A stretch of DNA of 40,442 bases from Thiobacillus sp. UBA6205. GTDB lineage: Bacteria > Pseudomonadota > Gammaproteobacteria > Burkholderiales > Thiobacillaceae. Both the position numbers and the translations under genes were made by a program. The stretch is from positions 21,980 to 62,421 of the forward strand of contig DISR01000022.1 in NCBI GenBank assembly GCA_002421825.1, given 5' to 3'. How positions within the stretch are numbered: position 1 is the stretch's first letter; each line of letters opens with the position of its first letter. The notes under the pieces are model-generated. The model had not been told where the DNA came from. It searched no databases and saw only the letters and a program-made list of their open reading frames with translations. Shown here piece by piece: positions 33,410 to 40,442 of this stretch.

Positions 33410-35701
33410 ATGAGCATCACTCACACACTGGGTTACCCGCGCATGGGAGAGGCGCGCGAGCTGAAATTCGCGCTGGAGAGGTTCTGGCGCGGCGAAATCG
33501 GTGCGGCCGAACTCGAGCAGACCGGCAAGGAACTGCGCGCCCGCAGCTGGCAGGCGCAAAAGGACGCCGGCCTGGACTTCGTCACCGTTGGCGACTTCGC
33601 CTTCTACGACCACATGCTCAATCACATCCAGCTCCTGGGCTGCGAGCCGGCGCGCTTCGGCTTTGCCGATGAGGACGAGCTGACGCGCCATTTCACCATG
33701 GCGCGCGGGCAGATCAGCGCGCACGAAGCAGGTTGCAGCTGCGGTTCGCACAGCACCTGGGCGCTGGAAATGACCAAGTGGTTCGACACCAATTACCACT
33801 ACCTGGTGCCGGAATTCCATGCGGACACCGCATTCAGGCTGGGTTCGGAGCGCCTGTTCGGCGAAGTGGCGGAAGCACAGGCGCTGGAGTACCGGGTCAA
33901 GGCCGTATTGGTCGGGCCGCTGACCTTCCTCTACCTGGGCAAATCCAAGGCGGCGGGCTTCGACAGGCTGTCGCTGCTGGAGAAACTGTTGCCGGTGTAT
34001 AGCGAGCTGCTCACTCGCCTCAGGCAGCAGGGCGTCGAATGGGTGCAGATCGACGAGCCCATCCTGGGGCTGGGCCTGCCGGACGCCTGGCGCAATGCCT
34101 TCGAGCCGGCCTACAACCGGCTCAACGCCGCCGGCGCGAAGCTCCTGCTCGCCACCTACTTCAGCCCCTTGCAGGAAAACCTGTCGCTGGCCTGCAAACT
34201 GCCGGTGGCGGGGCTGCATGTGGACGCCGTGCGCGCGCCGCAGGAACTCGCGCAGGTCGCCGACTGGTTGCCTATCCACAAGTTGTTCAGCGTCGGCATC
34301 GTCGATGGACGCAATGTCTGGCGCGCCGACCTGGACGCGGCGTTGGCGGTATTGAGGCCGCTGGCGGAGAAACGCCAACTGGCATTGGCGACGTCCTGCT
34401 CGCTGCTGCACGTCCCGCTGGACCTGAAGCTGGAGACCGCGCTCGACCCTGAACTCAAATCCTGGCTGGCGTTCGCGCGTCAGAAATTGGACGAGATCGC
34501 CGTGCTCAAAGCCGCGCTCTCGCAAGGCGAGGGGGCAGTAGCGGGCAAACTCGAAGATGCCCGCCGCGCGCTCGCCGCACGCCGGTCGAGCCCAAGGGTA
34601 CATTGCGCGCCGGTCAAGCAGCGTGCGATCTCGCTCGATCCCAGGGCGGACCGCCGCGATTCTCCTTTCCCCATCCGCCAGGCCAGGCAGCGCGCGCGCT
34701 TCAAGCTGCCGCCATATCCGACCACGACCATCGGCTCGTTTCCACAAACGCAGGAGATCCGCGCCGCCAGGGCGGCCTTCAAGCGCGGCGAACTGAGCGC
34801 GGAAGCCTACGAGGCCGCGATGAAGCAGGAGATCGCTCATGCCGTGAAAATCCAGGAGCAACTGGGCCTGGACGTGCTGGTGCACGGCGAGGCCGAGCGC
34901 AACGACATGGTGGAATATTTCGGCGAGCAGCTGGAGGGCTTCGCCTTTACCCGCCACGGCTGGGTGCAGAGCTACGGCTCGCGCTGCGTCAAGCCGCCTA
35001 TCATTTTCGGCGACGTGTTGCGGCCGCGCCCGATGACTGTGGAATGGGCGCGCTATGCGCAATCGCTGACAGATAAACCCATGAAGGGCATGCTCACCGG
35101 GCCGGTGACCATCCTGCAATGGTCCTTCGTGCGCGACGACCAGCCAAGATCGGAAACCTGCCTGCAAATCGCGCTGGCGATCCGTGATGAAGTCGTCGGA
35201 CTGGAGGCAGCCGGTATCCCCATCATCCAGATTGACGAGCCCGCCATCCGGGAAGGGTTGCCGCTGCGCCGTGCGCAATGGAAGGATTATCTCGCCTGGG
35301 CGGTACGCGCCTTCCGCATCAGCGCCTCGGGCGTGGCCGACGAGACCCAGATCCACACCCACATGTGCTACTCAGAATTCAACGACATCCTGCCCGACAT
35401 CGCGGCGATGGACGCCGACGTCATCACCATTGAGACCAGCCGGTCGGACATGGAGCTCCTGCGCGGTTTTGGTGAATTCGAATACCCCAACGAGATCGGC
35501 CCGGGCGTGTGGGATATTCATTCCCCGCGGGTGCCCGCAGCCGAGGAAATGGTGCACTTGATAAAAAAAGCCTCTGCAGTAATTCCACCGAAAAACCTCT
35601 GGATTAACCCGGATTGCGGACTTAAAACACGTGGTTGGCCGGAGACCGAAATGGCGCTTCTGAATATGGTGTCGGCTGCTCGGCGTTTGCGTGAAAGCTA
35701 A
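33410..35701 (+). CDS. metE: Cobalamin-independent methionine synthase MetE
   Basis: A 763-residue cytoplasmic enzyme moving a methyl group from methyltetrahydropteroyl-polyglutamate to homocysteine. ATG 33410 has an AGGAG site; the frame is open further upstream, but family starts match MSITHTLGYPRMGEARELKFALE. The N-terminal domain (to about 360) and C-terminal catalytic domain are both intact. Zinc-site motifs are visible: THMCYSEF and NPDCGLKTRGW, with DEPAIREGLP between. MetE is copper- and oxidation-sensitive in some bacteria, which may be why it lies near metal genes, but this is conjecture. It is regulated by MetR from the divergent gene. Confidence 0.96.
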   Translation: MSITHTLGYPRMGEARELKFALERFWRGEIGAAELEQTGKELRARSWQAQKDAGLDFVTVGDFAFYDHMLNHIQLLGCEPARFGFADEDELTRHFTMARGQISAHEAGCSCGSHSTWALEMTKWFDTNYHYLVPEFHADTAFRLGSERLFGEVAEAQALEYRVKAVLVGPLTFLYLGKSKAAGFDRLSLLEKLLPVYSELLTRLRQQGVEWVQIDEPILGLGLPDAWRNAFEPAYNRLNAAGAKLLLATYFSPLQENLSLACKLPVAGLHVDAVRAPQELAQVADWLPIHKLFSVGIVDGRNVWRADLDAALAVLRPLAEKRQLALATSCSLLHVPLDLKLETALDPELKSWLAFARQKLDEIAVLKAALSQGEGAVAGKLEDARRALAARRSSPRVHCAPVKQRAISLDPRADRRDSPFPIRQARQRARFKLPPYPTTTIGSFPQTQEIRAARAAFKRGELSAEAYEAAMKQEIAHAVKIQEQLGLDVLVHGEAERNDMVEYFGEQLEGFAFTRHGWVQSYGSRCVKPPIIFGDVLRPRPMTVEWARYAQSLTDKPMKGMLTGPVTILQWSFVRDDQPRSETCLQIALAIRDEVVGLEAAGIPIIQIDEPAIREGLPLRRAQWKDYLAWAVRAFRISASGVADETQIHTHMCYSEFNDILPDIAAMDADVITIETSRSDMELLRGFGEFEYPNEIGPGVWDIHSPRVPAAEEMVHLIKKASAVIPPKNLWINPDCGLKTRGWPETEMALLNMVSAARRLRES

Positions 35702-35768
35702 CCAAACCTTCTTTACGCCACAAAGGAAAGCTAGGTTTTTGCATTTATTCCTAGAAATGACAAGAGAA

Positions 35769-35804
35769 GCTGCCGTTCATTGCGACTTGCGACTGAGCGG
35801 CAGG
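35769..35804. repeat. Inverted repeat with internal 7-bp tandem repeat
   Basis: CTGCCG (35770-35775) and CGGCAG (35798-35803) flank a 22-nt loop that contains TTGCGAC twice in a row (35780-35793). It lies in the 257-bp gene-free stretch after metE, where base composition changes. No coding frame or clear promoter is visible in that stretch; its role is unknown. Confidence 0.4.
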
Positions 35805-35958
35805 TAACCGATGCATTTCCCTACGCGCCGGCATCAACGTGCCAGACTGGAAGTCTTATCAACCAGTCAAAAGAGGGGTGGGCCGGATGGAGACTATAGT
35901 TGTCGGCAAAAGAACTTCGGGGGAAAATTTGCAATAAAGGGACCAAGGGGAGAAGGCG

Positions 35959-37830
35959 GTGTTCAACTCAAACGATGGTCATTGGCTTATGGCCAAATCG
36001 GTTTTCAAGCTGATCTTGGCGACGGCTGTCTTAGGTATTGTTGGCTGCACGGACAAGTCTGACAACGGTGCGCTGCAAGATGGTCAGGCCGCGATGGCTG
36101 TTTTCTCGCCGAATGAAGAGGACCCGCAGTGGGTATCCCGAGACCTCAATAAGCCTTCCAAGATTGCTGTTGTGTTCGTGCACGGCATCTTTGGCAGTAC
36201 CAAAGGCACGTGGACTACCGAAAATGGCACCACGTTCTTTCAGCTACTGAAGGCAGACCCGGAAGTCGGGTCAAGGATTGATATCTATGCCTTTGGCTTT
36301 GAATCCAAGATGTTCGGCGACAGTGGCTCTCTGGATGTCCGCGAGGGCGCCAACAAACTGAGAACATACCTCTCCGGAGCGGGTGTCTTGGACTACCCGG
36401 CGGTGGTCTTCGTTGGACACAGCATGGGTGGATTGGTGGTTCTGAGGTACCTTACCAGCGATCTCGACAAAGACAGCTCTTTGTCTGCCAAGGTTCCGCT
36501 CGTCGTCTTGTTCGGTTCACCGCAGGAAGGCGCCCAAATCGCCTCGGTGGCTAAGCTGGCGCTATCAAATGCAGGGCTCGCCCACATGAAACCGGCGGAC
36601 GACAACCAATGGCTCCAACAACTCACCGACGACTGGACAAACCTAACACATAAGCCGCAGGTCGTTTGCGGCTATGAGAAGGTGCCAACATTCGGGGTCC
36701 TTATCGTGCCGTGGAGCAGTTCTAACCGCTTTTGCACGGAACCAGGGCTTGCGATTGACGGAGCGGACCACATCAGCATGGTTAAGCCAGACCGGCCAGC
36801 ACATCCGTCGGTCATGTTGCTGACCGATGCGATGAGGCGACATGTTCTGCCAAAGCAGTTTGGCGGACGCCTGGAAACGCCAGACTTCGAGCGCAGAGGG
36901 GATGACTGGCATTTCGTGATGGACTCGGTCGCGAAGAACGCGCGCATCCTGAACATTGGTACGGCGGACATTAAGTACTGGTTCGCCGAAAAGAGTGACC
37001 CCGCCCTGTACCTAGTTCCCGATGAAGGACCTGCTACCGTTGTCGGTAACAGTAGTCAGAACGTCAAGTTTTTGTTACTGGCGAATGCAAAGGCAAACCA
37101 GTACTCATTTCATCTAAAAACGAGCATGCATGATGACAGACGCGTAATCGTAGACGTGCCAGACCTCGATCGGCTGCGTCAACAGATGGCTGTGCTGTCT
37201 CGAAGCATCCTCAGAGACTTGAACCAGCACTTAGCTAAGTATGAAACGACACCGATATCTGCGGGTCAGGAACAGAAGAGCCCCGTGGTTTTGGCTTCTG
37301 TCGCATACAAGTCTGTGGAAAAGAATTTGCCTGGACTGCCTAGCGCAGCAACATGGGTCATAACTGCGGATGCACTCTCAGCGGCATCTCTGAACAAGAT
37401 TGCTATCGAGGCGCTAAGGAAAGCCGAATCAGTGTCCCTTGACGCAGTCCGCTCGACGTCTGTGCAGGACGTCGCAACCCGCATCCTGTTCAAGACTGAG
37501 GAGCAGCAGATCTTCCGAAACGTTCCTATGCATAAGCTCCCCAGAAAGCAAAGCGGATTAGAATCCACGCCGCTGGACCGGTTACCCCACGATGCAGGGG
37601 TAGAAGCCAACATGCGTCTTATCCTCAAGGATAGCGCATCGTCATCACGAACCTCTCTTGAACTCGCCGAACGGATGAAGCGAGTTCCAAGTCTCGCCGG
37701 CTCTGGTTTCATACTGGAAGGAGAGGTGCAATCGGCCAGTGGCGACGCCCAAGCCGCCGACATCGCTTTCAAGAAAGCCTTCGCAATCGAACCAACGCCC
37801 GCGCTGCAGCAAAGAATCGGCAAGCCGTAG
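35959..37830 (+). CDS. Lipoprotein alpha/beta hydrolase (PGAP1/SERAC1-like lipase fold)
   Basis: A 623-residue envelope lipoprotein. GTG 35959 has a GGGGAG site; ATG 35989 is an alternative start. The signal ends in IVGC, a lipobox. Residues about 67-290 form an alpha/beta hydrolase: oxyanion loop VVFVHGIFGSTKGTW, nucleophile elbow VGHSMGG (Ser155) and the His segment DGADHISMVKP. This pattern matches lipase/SERAC1/PGAP1-type esterases that act on lipids. The C-terminal 320 residues are unfamiliar, with a final helical repeat-like part (AERMKRVPSLAGSGFILEG...). Gene-rich neighbours are unknown or defence-like, and base use is less GC-rich than upstream. Confidence 0.75.
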   Translation: MFNSNDGHWLMAKSVFKLILATAVLGIVGCTDKSDNGALQDGQAAMAVFSPNEEDPQWVSRDLNKPSKIAVVFVHGIFGSTKGTWTTENGTTFFQLLKADPEVGSRIDIYAFGFESKMFGDSGSLDVREGANKLRTYLSGAGVLDYPAVVFVGHSMGGLVVLRYLTSDLDKDSSLSAKVPLVVLFGSPQEGAQIASVAKLALSNAGLAHMKPADDNQWLQQLTDDWTNLTHKPQVVCGYEKVPTFGVLIVPWSSSNRFCTEPGLAIDGADHISMVKPDRPAHPSVMLLTDAMRRHVLPKQFGGRLETPDFERRGDDWHFVMDSVAKNARILNIGTADIKYWFAEKSDPALYLVPDEGPATVVGNSSQNVKFLLLANAKANQYSFHLKTSMHDDRRVIVDVPDLDRLRQQMAVLSRSILRDLNQHLAKYETTPISAGQEQKSPVVLASVAYKSVEKNLPGLPSAATWVITADALSAASLNKIAIEALRKAESVSLDAVRSTSVQDVATRILFKTEEQQIFRNVPMHKLPRKQSGLESTPLDRLPHDAGVEANMRLILKDSASSSRTSLELAERMKRVPSLAGSGFILEGEVQSASGDAQAADIAFKKAFAIEPTPALQQRIGKP

Positions 37831-37939
37831 CCGAGAAAGCGTCATGAGGATTAAGTTGTGGCATCCATGGAAGAGCCTGGAAAGGACTGCCTTTTTCAGT
37901 TTGTTGAATTGGTAATTAAACAACAAAGGAGGGGGATTT

Positions 37940-38248
37940 ATGGGTATTACAGTAACAATCGGCACAAGCGAGCGCGATGTTAAAGAAATTGAACCTAACT
38001 GGATAACAGAACAGATTGTGAGAAGAAAACAGGATGGAGTTCCTGTATGCGTAATAGTAAAAATAAAAACAAACGGACTTGATATGGTGCTCGCATCAGG
38101 CGACTGCCCTTCTGGAGGAGGGCCTGGGGGGCGTCCTCCCACCCAACAAGAGCGTGAGATTTTTGCTTTATGGGAGAAATTGCATCTCAAACAAGGTGAT
38201 ATTTCTCCAGGCAATCTCATCGCATTTCTGAAGCAAGTAAGCTCATGA
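37940..38248 (+). CDS. Small protein of unknown function
   Basis: A 102-residue cytoplasmic protein with a very strong AAGGAGG ribosome site. It has an N-terminal beta-rich half, a central GDCPSGGGPGGRPPTQQE flexible, Cys-containing segment and a helical C-terminus (EIFALWEKLHLKQGD). No family is recognised. Codon and base use are AT-richer than the metal genes, suggesting recent acquisition. It lies between the lipoprotein hydrolase and a tiny membrane protein. Confidence 0.6.
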   Translation: MGITVTIGTSERDVKEIEPNWITEQIVRRKQDGVPVCVIVKIKTNGLDMVLASGDCPSGGGPGGRPPTQQEREIFALWEKLHLKQGDISPGNLIAFLKQVSS

Positions 38249-38341
38249 GCCCAACAAACACGCCATTTTGAATAAGCTTTCTTGCTCAATCAGTTTAGCC
38301 CCCTTTAACTATTATTAGGTATTTGCGCAAGGGAGATCAAA

Positions 38342-38518
38342 ATGAAGAAAACAACGAAACTTCGTTTGATTGGTGGGATCGTACTGCTGTTTAACCTCTG
38401 GCTTATTGGGCACTACAACCTTGAGGGCATTCCGGTACTACTGCTTACATTTGGCTTCGCTGGAGGGTATGAGTATTTGGTCGTGCGTCCTGCCACAAAA
38501 ACTTCGGATAAAAGCTGA
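38342..38518 (+). CDS. 58-residue two-helix membrane protein
   Basis: An intact short frame from ATG 38342 to TGA 38518 with a GGGAG site just upstream. The product starts MKKTTKLRLIGG and has two hydrophobic stretches (about 8-23 and 30-48) with a short HYNLEG loop, ending in a charged tail. The strong ribosome site, membrane character and exact fit between the neighbours argue that it is a real gene. Function unknown; it is 9 bp before the next gene, so they are probably cotranscribed. Confidence 0.6.
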   Translation: MKKTTKLRLIGGIVLLFNLWLIGHYNLEGIPVLLLTFGFAGGYEYLVVRPATKTSDKS

Positions 38519-38527
38519 GTATTCGTC

Positions 38528-38974
38528 ATGCATAACTACGTCAGATATATTGCGTCAGGTATTTTTGTCGGCCTTGTATCGACTCAAGCAGTTGCGGAAG
38601 TCATCGATCCGGAAAAACACGTCCTGAAAAATGGCTATCACTCTGTGAAAATGGGCGATGATGGAAAAACCCGCTTTTACTCCTTCATTGAGCGTGCAGC
38701 ATCGCCACGTATCACTGCACTTCAAACTGAAATAGCAAAGCTCCCGAAGCATGTTGATGTTCAGAAGATGTGCGACTTCATGCGGGGGTCAACAAAGGCA
38801 AAACTAATCGAAGAGCGAGGTGTGGTTATTGATGTTGCTGTAACAAATTACGGTTACAGCGGAGCAACGGTGGCTTGCGTGCTCAAGTTTATGCATGGTA
38901 GCAGTGTCAGCACTCAACTCATATTTAGCAAGAAGGGGGCCGCAGGTATGTACATGGTCTTTGTCACCGACTAA
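38528..38974 (+). CDS. Secreted protein of unknown function
   Basis: A 148-residue protein with a signal peptide (cut near AVAEV). The mature part contains two cysteines (KMCDF and VACVL) that could form a disulphide, and mixed alpha/beta sequence. No family recognised. It starts 9 bp after the small membrane protein, suggesting a pair of an inner-membrane and a periplasmic component. Confidence 0.55.
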   Translation: MHNYVRYIASGIFVGLVSTQAVAEVIDPEKHVLKNGYHSVKMGDDGKTRFYSFIERAASPRITALQTEIAKLPKHVDVQKMCDFMRGSTKAKLIEERGVVIDVAVTNYGYSGATVACVLKFMHGSSVSTQLIFSKKGAAGMYMVFVTD

Positions 38975-39037
38975 AGCTAACATGGCCATCAACCTCGCCT
39001 CCTTCGTTCGCTAGACACTACGCTAGATTGCAATCAA

Positions 39038-39736
39038 ATGGACCAGTTGATACTGCTTGAGAAGCTTCGGACGCTCGTGAACACGGCCCCGCCTTTGGAA
39101 GGGCGAGGCACTTATGGTCAAGAACAGTTTGCTTGGCTCGGAAAGGCTTCCGCTCTGATTTCAGCATGGAACCGCTCTGAGGCGCTCTCCTTTAATGTTG
39201 CGGTAAATGGAATGACCGGCAACCTCAATCGTATGGCAAATCTTGGGGTTGTTTTCACCATAATCCACAAGGCGATTGCGTCGGTCGAAGATGCGTTGCC
39301 ACGGCCTGCGGGCCAGGCATTTGGTCCTGGGGCTGCCTATGATTTCTTCAGGTCCCTCCGTGAGCTGGTTTCCTCAAGCGAAAAAAACCTTTTCATCGTA
39401 GATCCATATATGGATGCCGAGACGTTCGACGGCTACCTCAGTGCCCTAGGCTCGAAGAGGAGCGTCCAGCTTCTCCTTGCCAGATATGCAGACGACGTCC
39501 GAGTGGCGGCAGAGAAATTTGCGTTCCAAAACTCATGCACTATTGAGGCACGAAAGAGCAGCTCAATTCATGACCGTGTAATCTTCGTGGACGGCACGCA
39601 ATGCTGGGTGCTAGGCGCTTCCATCAAAGACGCCGCTGCCAAGAAGCCTACTTATTTGGCCCCGCTACCCGCGGATGTCGCTGCACAGAAAGTGAAAATC
39701 TATGGGGACATTTGGAACTCAAGCACGGCAATCTAA
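39038..39736 (+). CDS. Phospholipase D-like domain protein (single HDR motif)
   Basis: A 232-residue protein with a helical N-terminal part (1-95) and a C-terminal PLD-like domain. Visible elements are LFIVDPYMDAETFDGYL (about 126-142) and IHDRVIFVDGTQCWVLGASIKD (about 184-205). The latter is an HxK-D-type motif with Arg in place of Lys. One motif per chain suggests a dimeric active site. PLD-like proteins of this size occur as nucleases or phosphodiesterases, often in defence or accessory loci. No convincing ribosome site. Its stop TAA lies inside an attC-like end sequence. Confidence 0.65.
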   Translation: MDQLILLEKLRTLVNTAPPLEGRGTYGQEQFAWLGKASALISAWNRSEALSFNVAVNGMTGNLNRMANLGVVFTIIHKAIASVEDALPRPAGQAFGPGAAYDFFRSLRELVSSSEKNLFIVDPYMDAETFDGYLSALGSKRSVQLLLARYADDVRVAAEKFAFQNSCTIEARKSSSIHDRVIFVDGTQCWVLGASIKDAAAKKPTYLAPLPADVAAQKVKIYGDIWNSSTAI

Positions 39737-39881
39737 CGTTGATCGAGTGTACTGCCTGTTGCGCATATGTTCACGTTGAACGTCAGCTTCATGGCCGAAA
39801 GTAGATATTATTTTCAGGCATCCGAACTTCCAGTTTTTTTCGAGAGTACGAGTTGGCCGAATTAGGAAGCAGACGTTAGGT
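39731..39881. other. Candidate attC-like integron recombination site
   Basis: ATCTAAC (39731-39737) fits the attC end RYYYAAC and GTTAGGT (39875-39881) fits GTTRRRY. The inner seven bases CTAACGT (39733-39739) and ACGTTAG (39873-39879) are fully complementary. The site would be 151 bp and the ORF stop TAA falls inside its first box, as is common for integron cassettes. Inner box pairing is weak and no integrase is present, so this is tentative. The 317-bp stretch 39737-40053 holds no gene I can support. Confidence 0.25.
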
Positions 39882-40021
39882 GTGATGGACTGGCATCCGT
39901 CCGCTCAGGAGACGTGAGCAGACACATTTTCCTGGCTGGTCCGAAGTCGGCTTTGGCCGAGAAGCGGATGCTGGCAACGGGTATCGGACTGAGCATTGCC
40001 ATATCCTGGATCAACCAAAGC

Positions 40022-40050
40022 AGCCCACCGCAAGCGCGGTGGGCTTTTGT
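40022..40050. terminator. Strong hairpin terminator, probably bidirectional
   Basis: AGCCCACCGC (40022-40031) and GCGGTGGGCT (40036-40045) form a perfect 10-bp GC-rich stem with loop AAGC, followed by TTT and TTGTT on the plus strand. It lies directly after the stop of the minus-strand nucleotidyltransferase gene and downstream of the plus-strand accessory genes, so it could serve both. Confidence 0.8.
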
Positions 40051-40053
40051 TGT

Positions 40054-40442
40054 TCAGCCCCAAAGCGATGGGGTATCCAGTTCTGGTGCAAGCTTGAGCA
40101 GCGCTGCCTGTCCGGAAATGGCCCGTTTCTTCCACCCGGCGCCTCGCCCGACAGCATCCAGCCATGCGGCGGCAAAGACATCCGGTTCATGAGCCAGGTA
40201 ATAGTTCGCAAGGCACGCCGCCTGCTGCAGATCCTTGACCGCCTTTGTGCGCTCGCGTACCGGCCTTTCCCCGTAAACGATGAGCTTGTGCACGGCGTAA
40301 CGCGCCGGATGGGGGAGGTTGACCACAACCGGCCCCTGGCGAGAAACAATCAAGCTCTGGCTGACTTCCTCCAACGAAAACTCCATGAACTTGAGCGGCT
40401 GCAAAGCGATGTTCAAGCTGTCGGACGCAATGGCTTTGCCGG
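40054..40442 (-). CDS. GSU2403-type nucleotidyltransferase-fold protein (5' partial)
   Basis: The C-terminal 129 residues of a longer protein whose start lies beyond the right edge. The frame continues to the edge; the TTG at 40416 is internal. The segment PHPARYAVHKLIVYGERP...RTKAVKDLQQAACL matches what I recall of the C-terminal part of the GSU2403 nucleotidyltransferase-fold family. Members are of unknown substrate and often stand alone. It faces the accessory genes and ends at a strong terminator, which may mark the border of the inserted region. Confidence 0.7.
   Translation of the reverse strand, partial: GKAIASDSLNIALQPLKFMEFSLEEVSQSLIVSRQGPVVVNLPHPARYAVHKLIVYGERPVRERTKAVKDLQQAACLANYYLAHEPDVFAAAWLDAVGRGAGWKKRAISGQAALLKLAPELDTPSLWG

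Noticed and set aside
33392..35362. 656-codon minus-strand frame opposite metE
   Set aside because: A shadow of intact metE with low-complexity composition and no family match.
35694..38981. Direct repeat AAAGCTAAC at 35694 and 38973 as insertion target duplication
   Set aside because: Nine bases over 3 kb is near chance, no transposase lies between, and the outer ends do not match.
38971..39037. A second attC-like site after the secreted protein at 38528-38974
   Set aside because: AGCTAAC deviates from RYYYAAC and there is no matching GTTRRRY partner.
39882..40021. tRNA gene or its 3' end near the right border as an attachment site
   Set aside because: No T-loop sequence or cloverleaf pairing could be found by eye.

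Overview
The window reads as accessory DNA from a Gram-negative, probably betaproteobacterial (Nitrosomonadales/Burkholderiales-like) chromosome or large plasmid. This is an inference from the fairly GC-rich sequence, dense operons with many 4-bp stop/start overlaps, CusCBA/MerRTP/MetR-MetE gene types, and Tat and lipoprotein signals. No rRNA, tRNA, CRISPR array, transposase or integrase was found.

Layout. (1) 1-12385, + strand: a long copper/heavy-metal block. It opens with Met/Gly-rich Spy/CpxP-like proteins, a SHOCT membrane protein and a CueO-like Tat-exported multicopper oxidase. Next come a small HMA-like protein, a zinc-finger HD-GYP protein, a methyltransferase, a periplasmic thioredoxin-like protein and a Cu(I) P-type ATPase with YHS and two HMBD modules. 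The block ends with a run of small, mostly uncharacterised membrane and secreted proteins (YHS, DUF5676-like, DUF2933), an FAD oxidoreductase and an ICMT-family methyltransferase. (2) 12444-17564: a three-gene carbon/energy module of thymidine/AMP phosphorylase family enzyme, acetate kinase and phosphoketolase. It could turn nucleoside-derived pentose phosphate into acetyl phosphate and ATP. (3) 17748-21568: a Tat-exported four-cluster Fe-S protein, YHS proteins, a DUF1622 protein, a lycopene-cyclase-domain membrane protein and a tandem DUF1566 protein. (4) 21622-27975: a Cys/His-rich leader gene and cusCBA, with a CusF domain fused to CusB. (5) 28034-31511: a mercury-type region. Divergent merR faces merT-merP-GDCCVxC, followed by a second unit (thioredoxin, double CcdA, MerR-family regulator) with its own textbook MerR-type promoter. 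merT carries an in-frame amber codon and merA is absent. (6) 31713-32368: a secreted His-repeat protein, a decayed merR fragment and a His-rich protein. (7) metR/metE, divergent, with a palindromic operator. (8) 35702-40442: a visibly more AT-rich patchwork of a lipoprotein hydrolase, three unknown small genes, a PLD-like protein followed by an attC-like pair of sites, a terminator, and the 3' part of a GSU2403-type nucleotidyltransferase on the minus strand.

How it may work together: the copper block would export Cu(I) to the periplasm (P-type ATPase), oxidise it (multicopper oxidase), buffer it (Met-, His- and Cys-rich small proteins) and expel it through CusCBA. The mer region appears to be a metal uptake and thiol-relay set rather than a complete mercury reductase operon. 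The least described parts are the thioredoxin/double-CcdA/regulator unit next to merTP and the orphan block at 7.8-12.4 kb.
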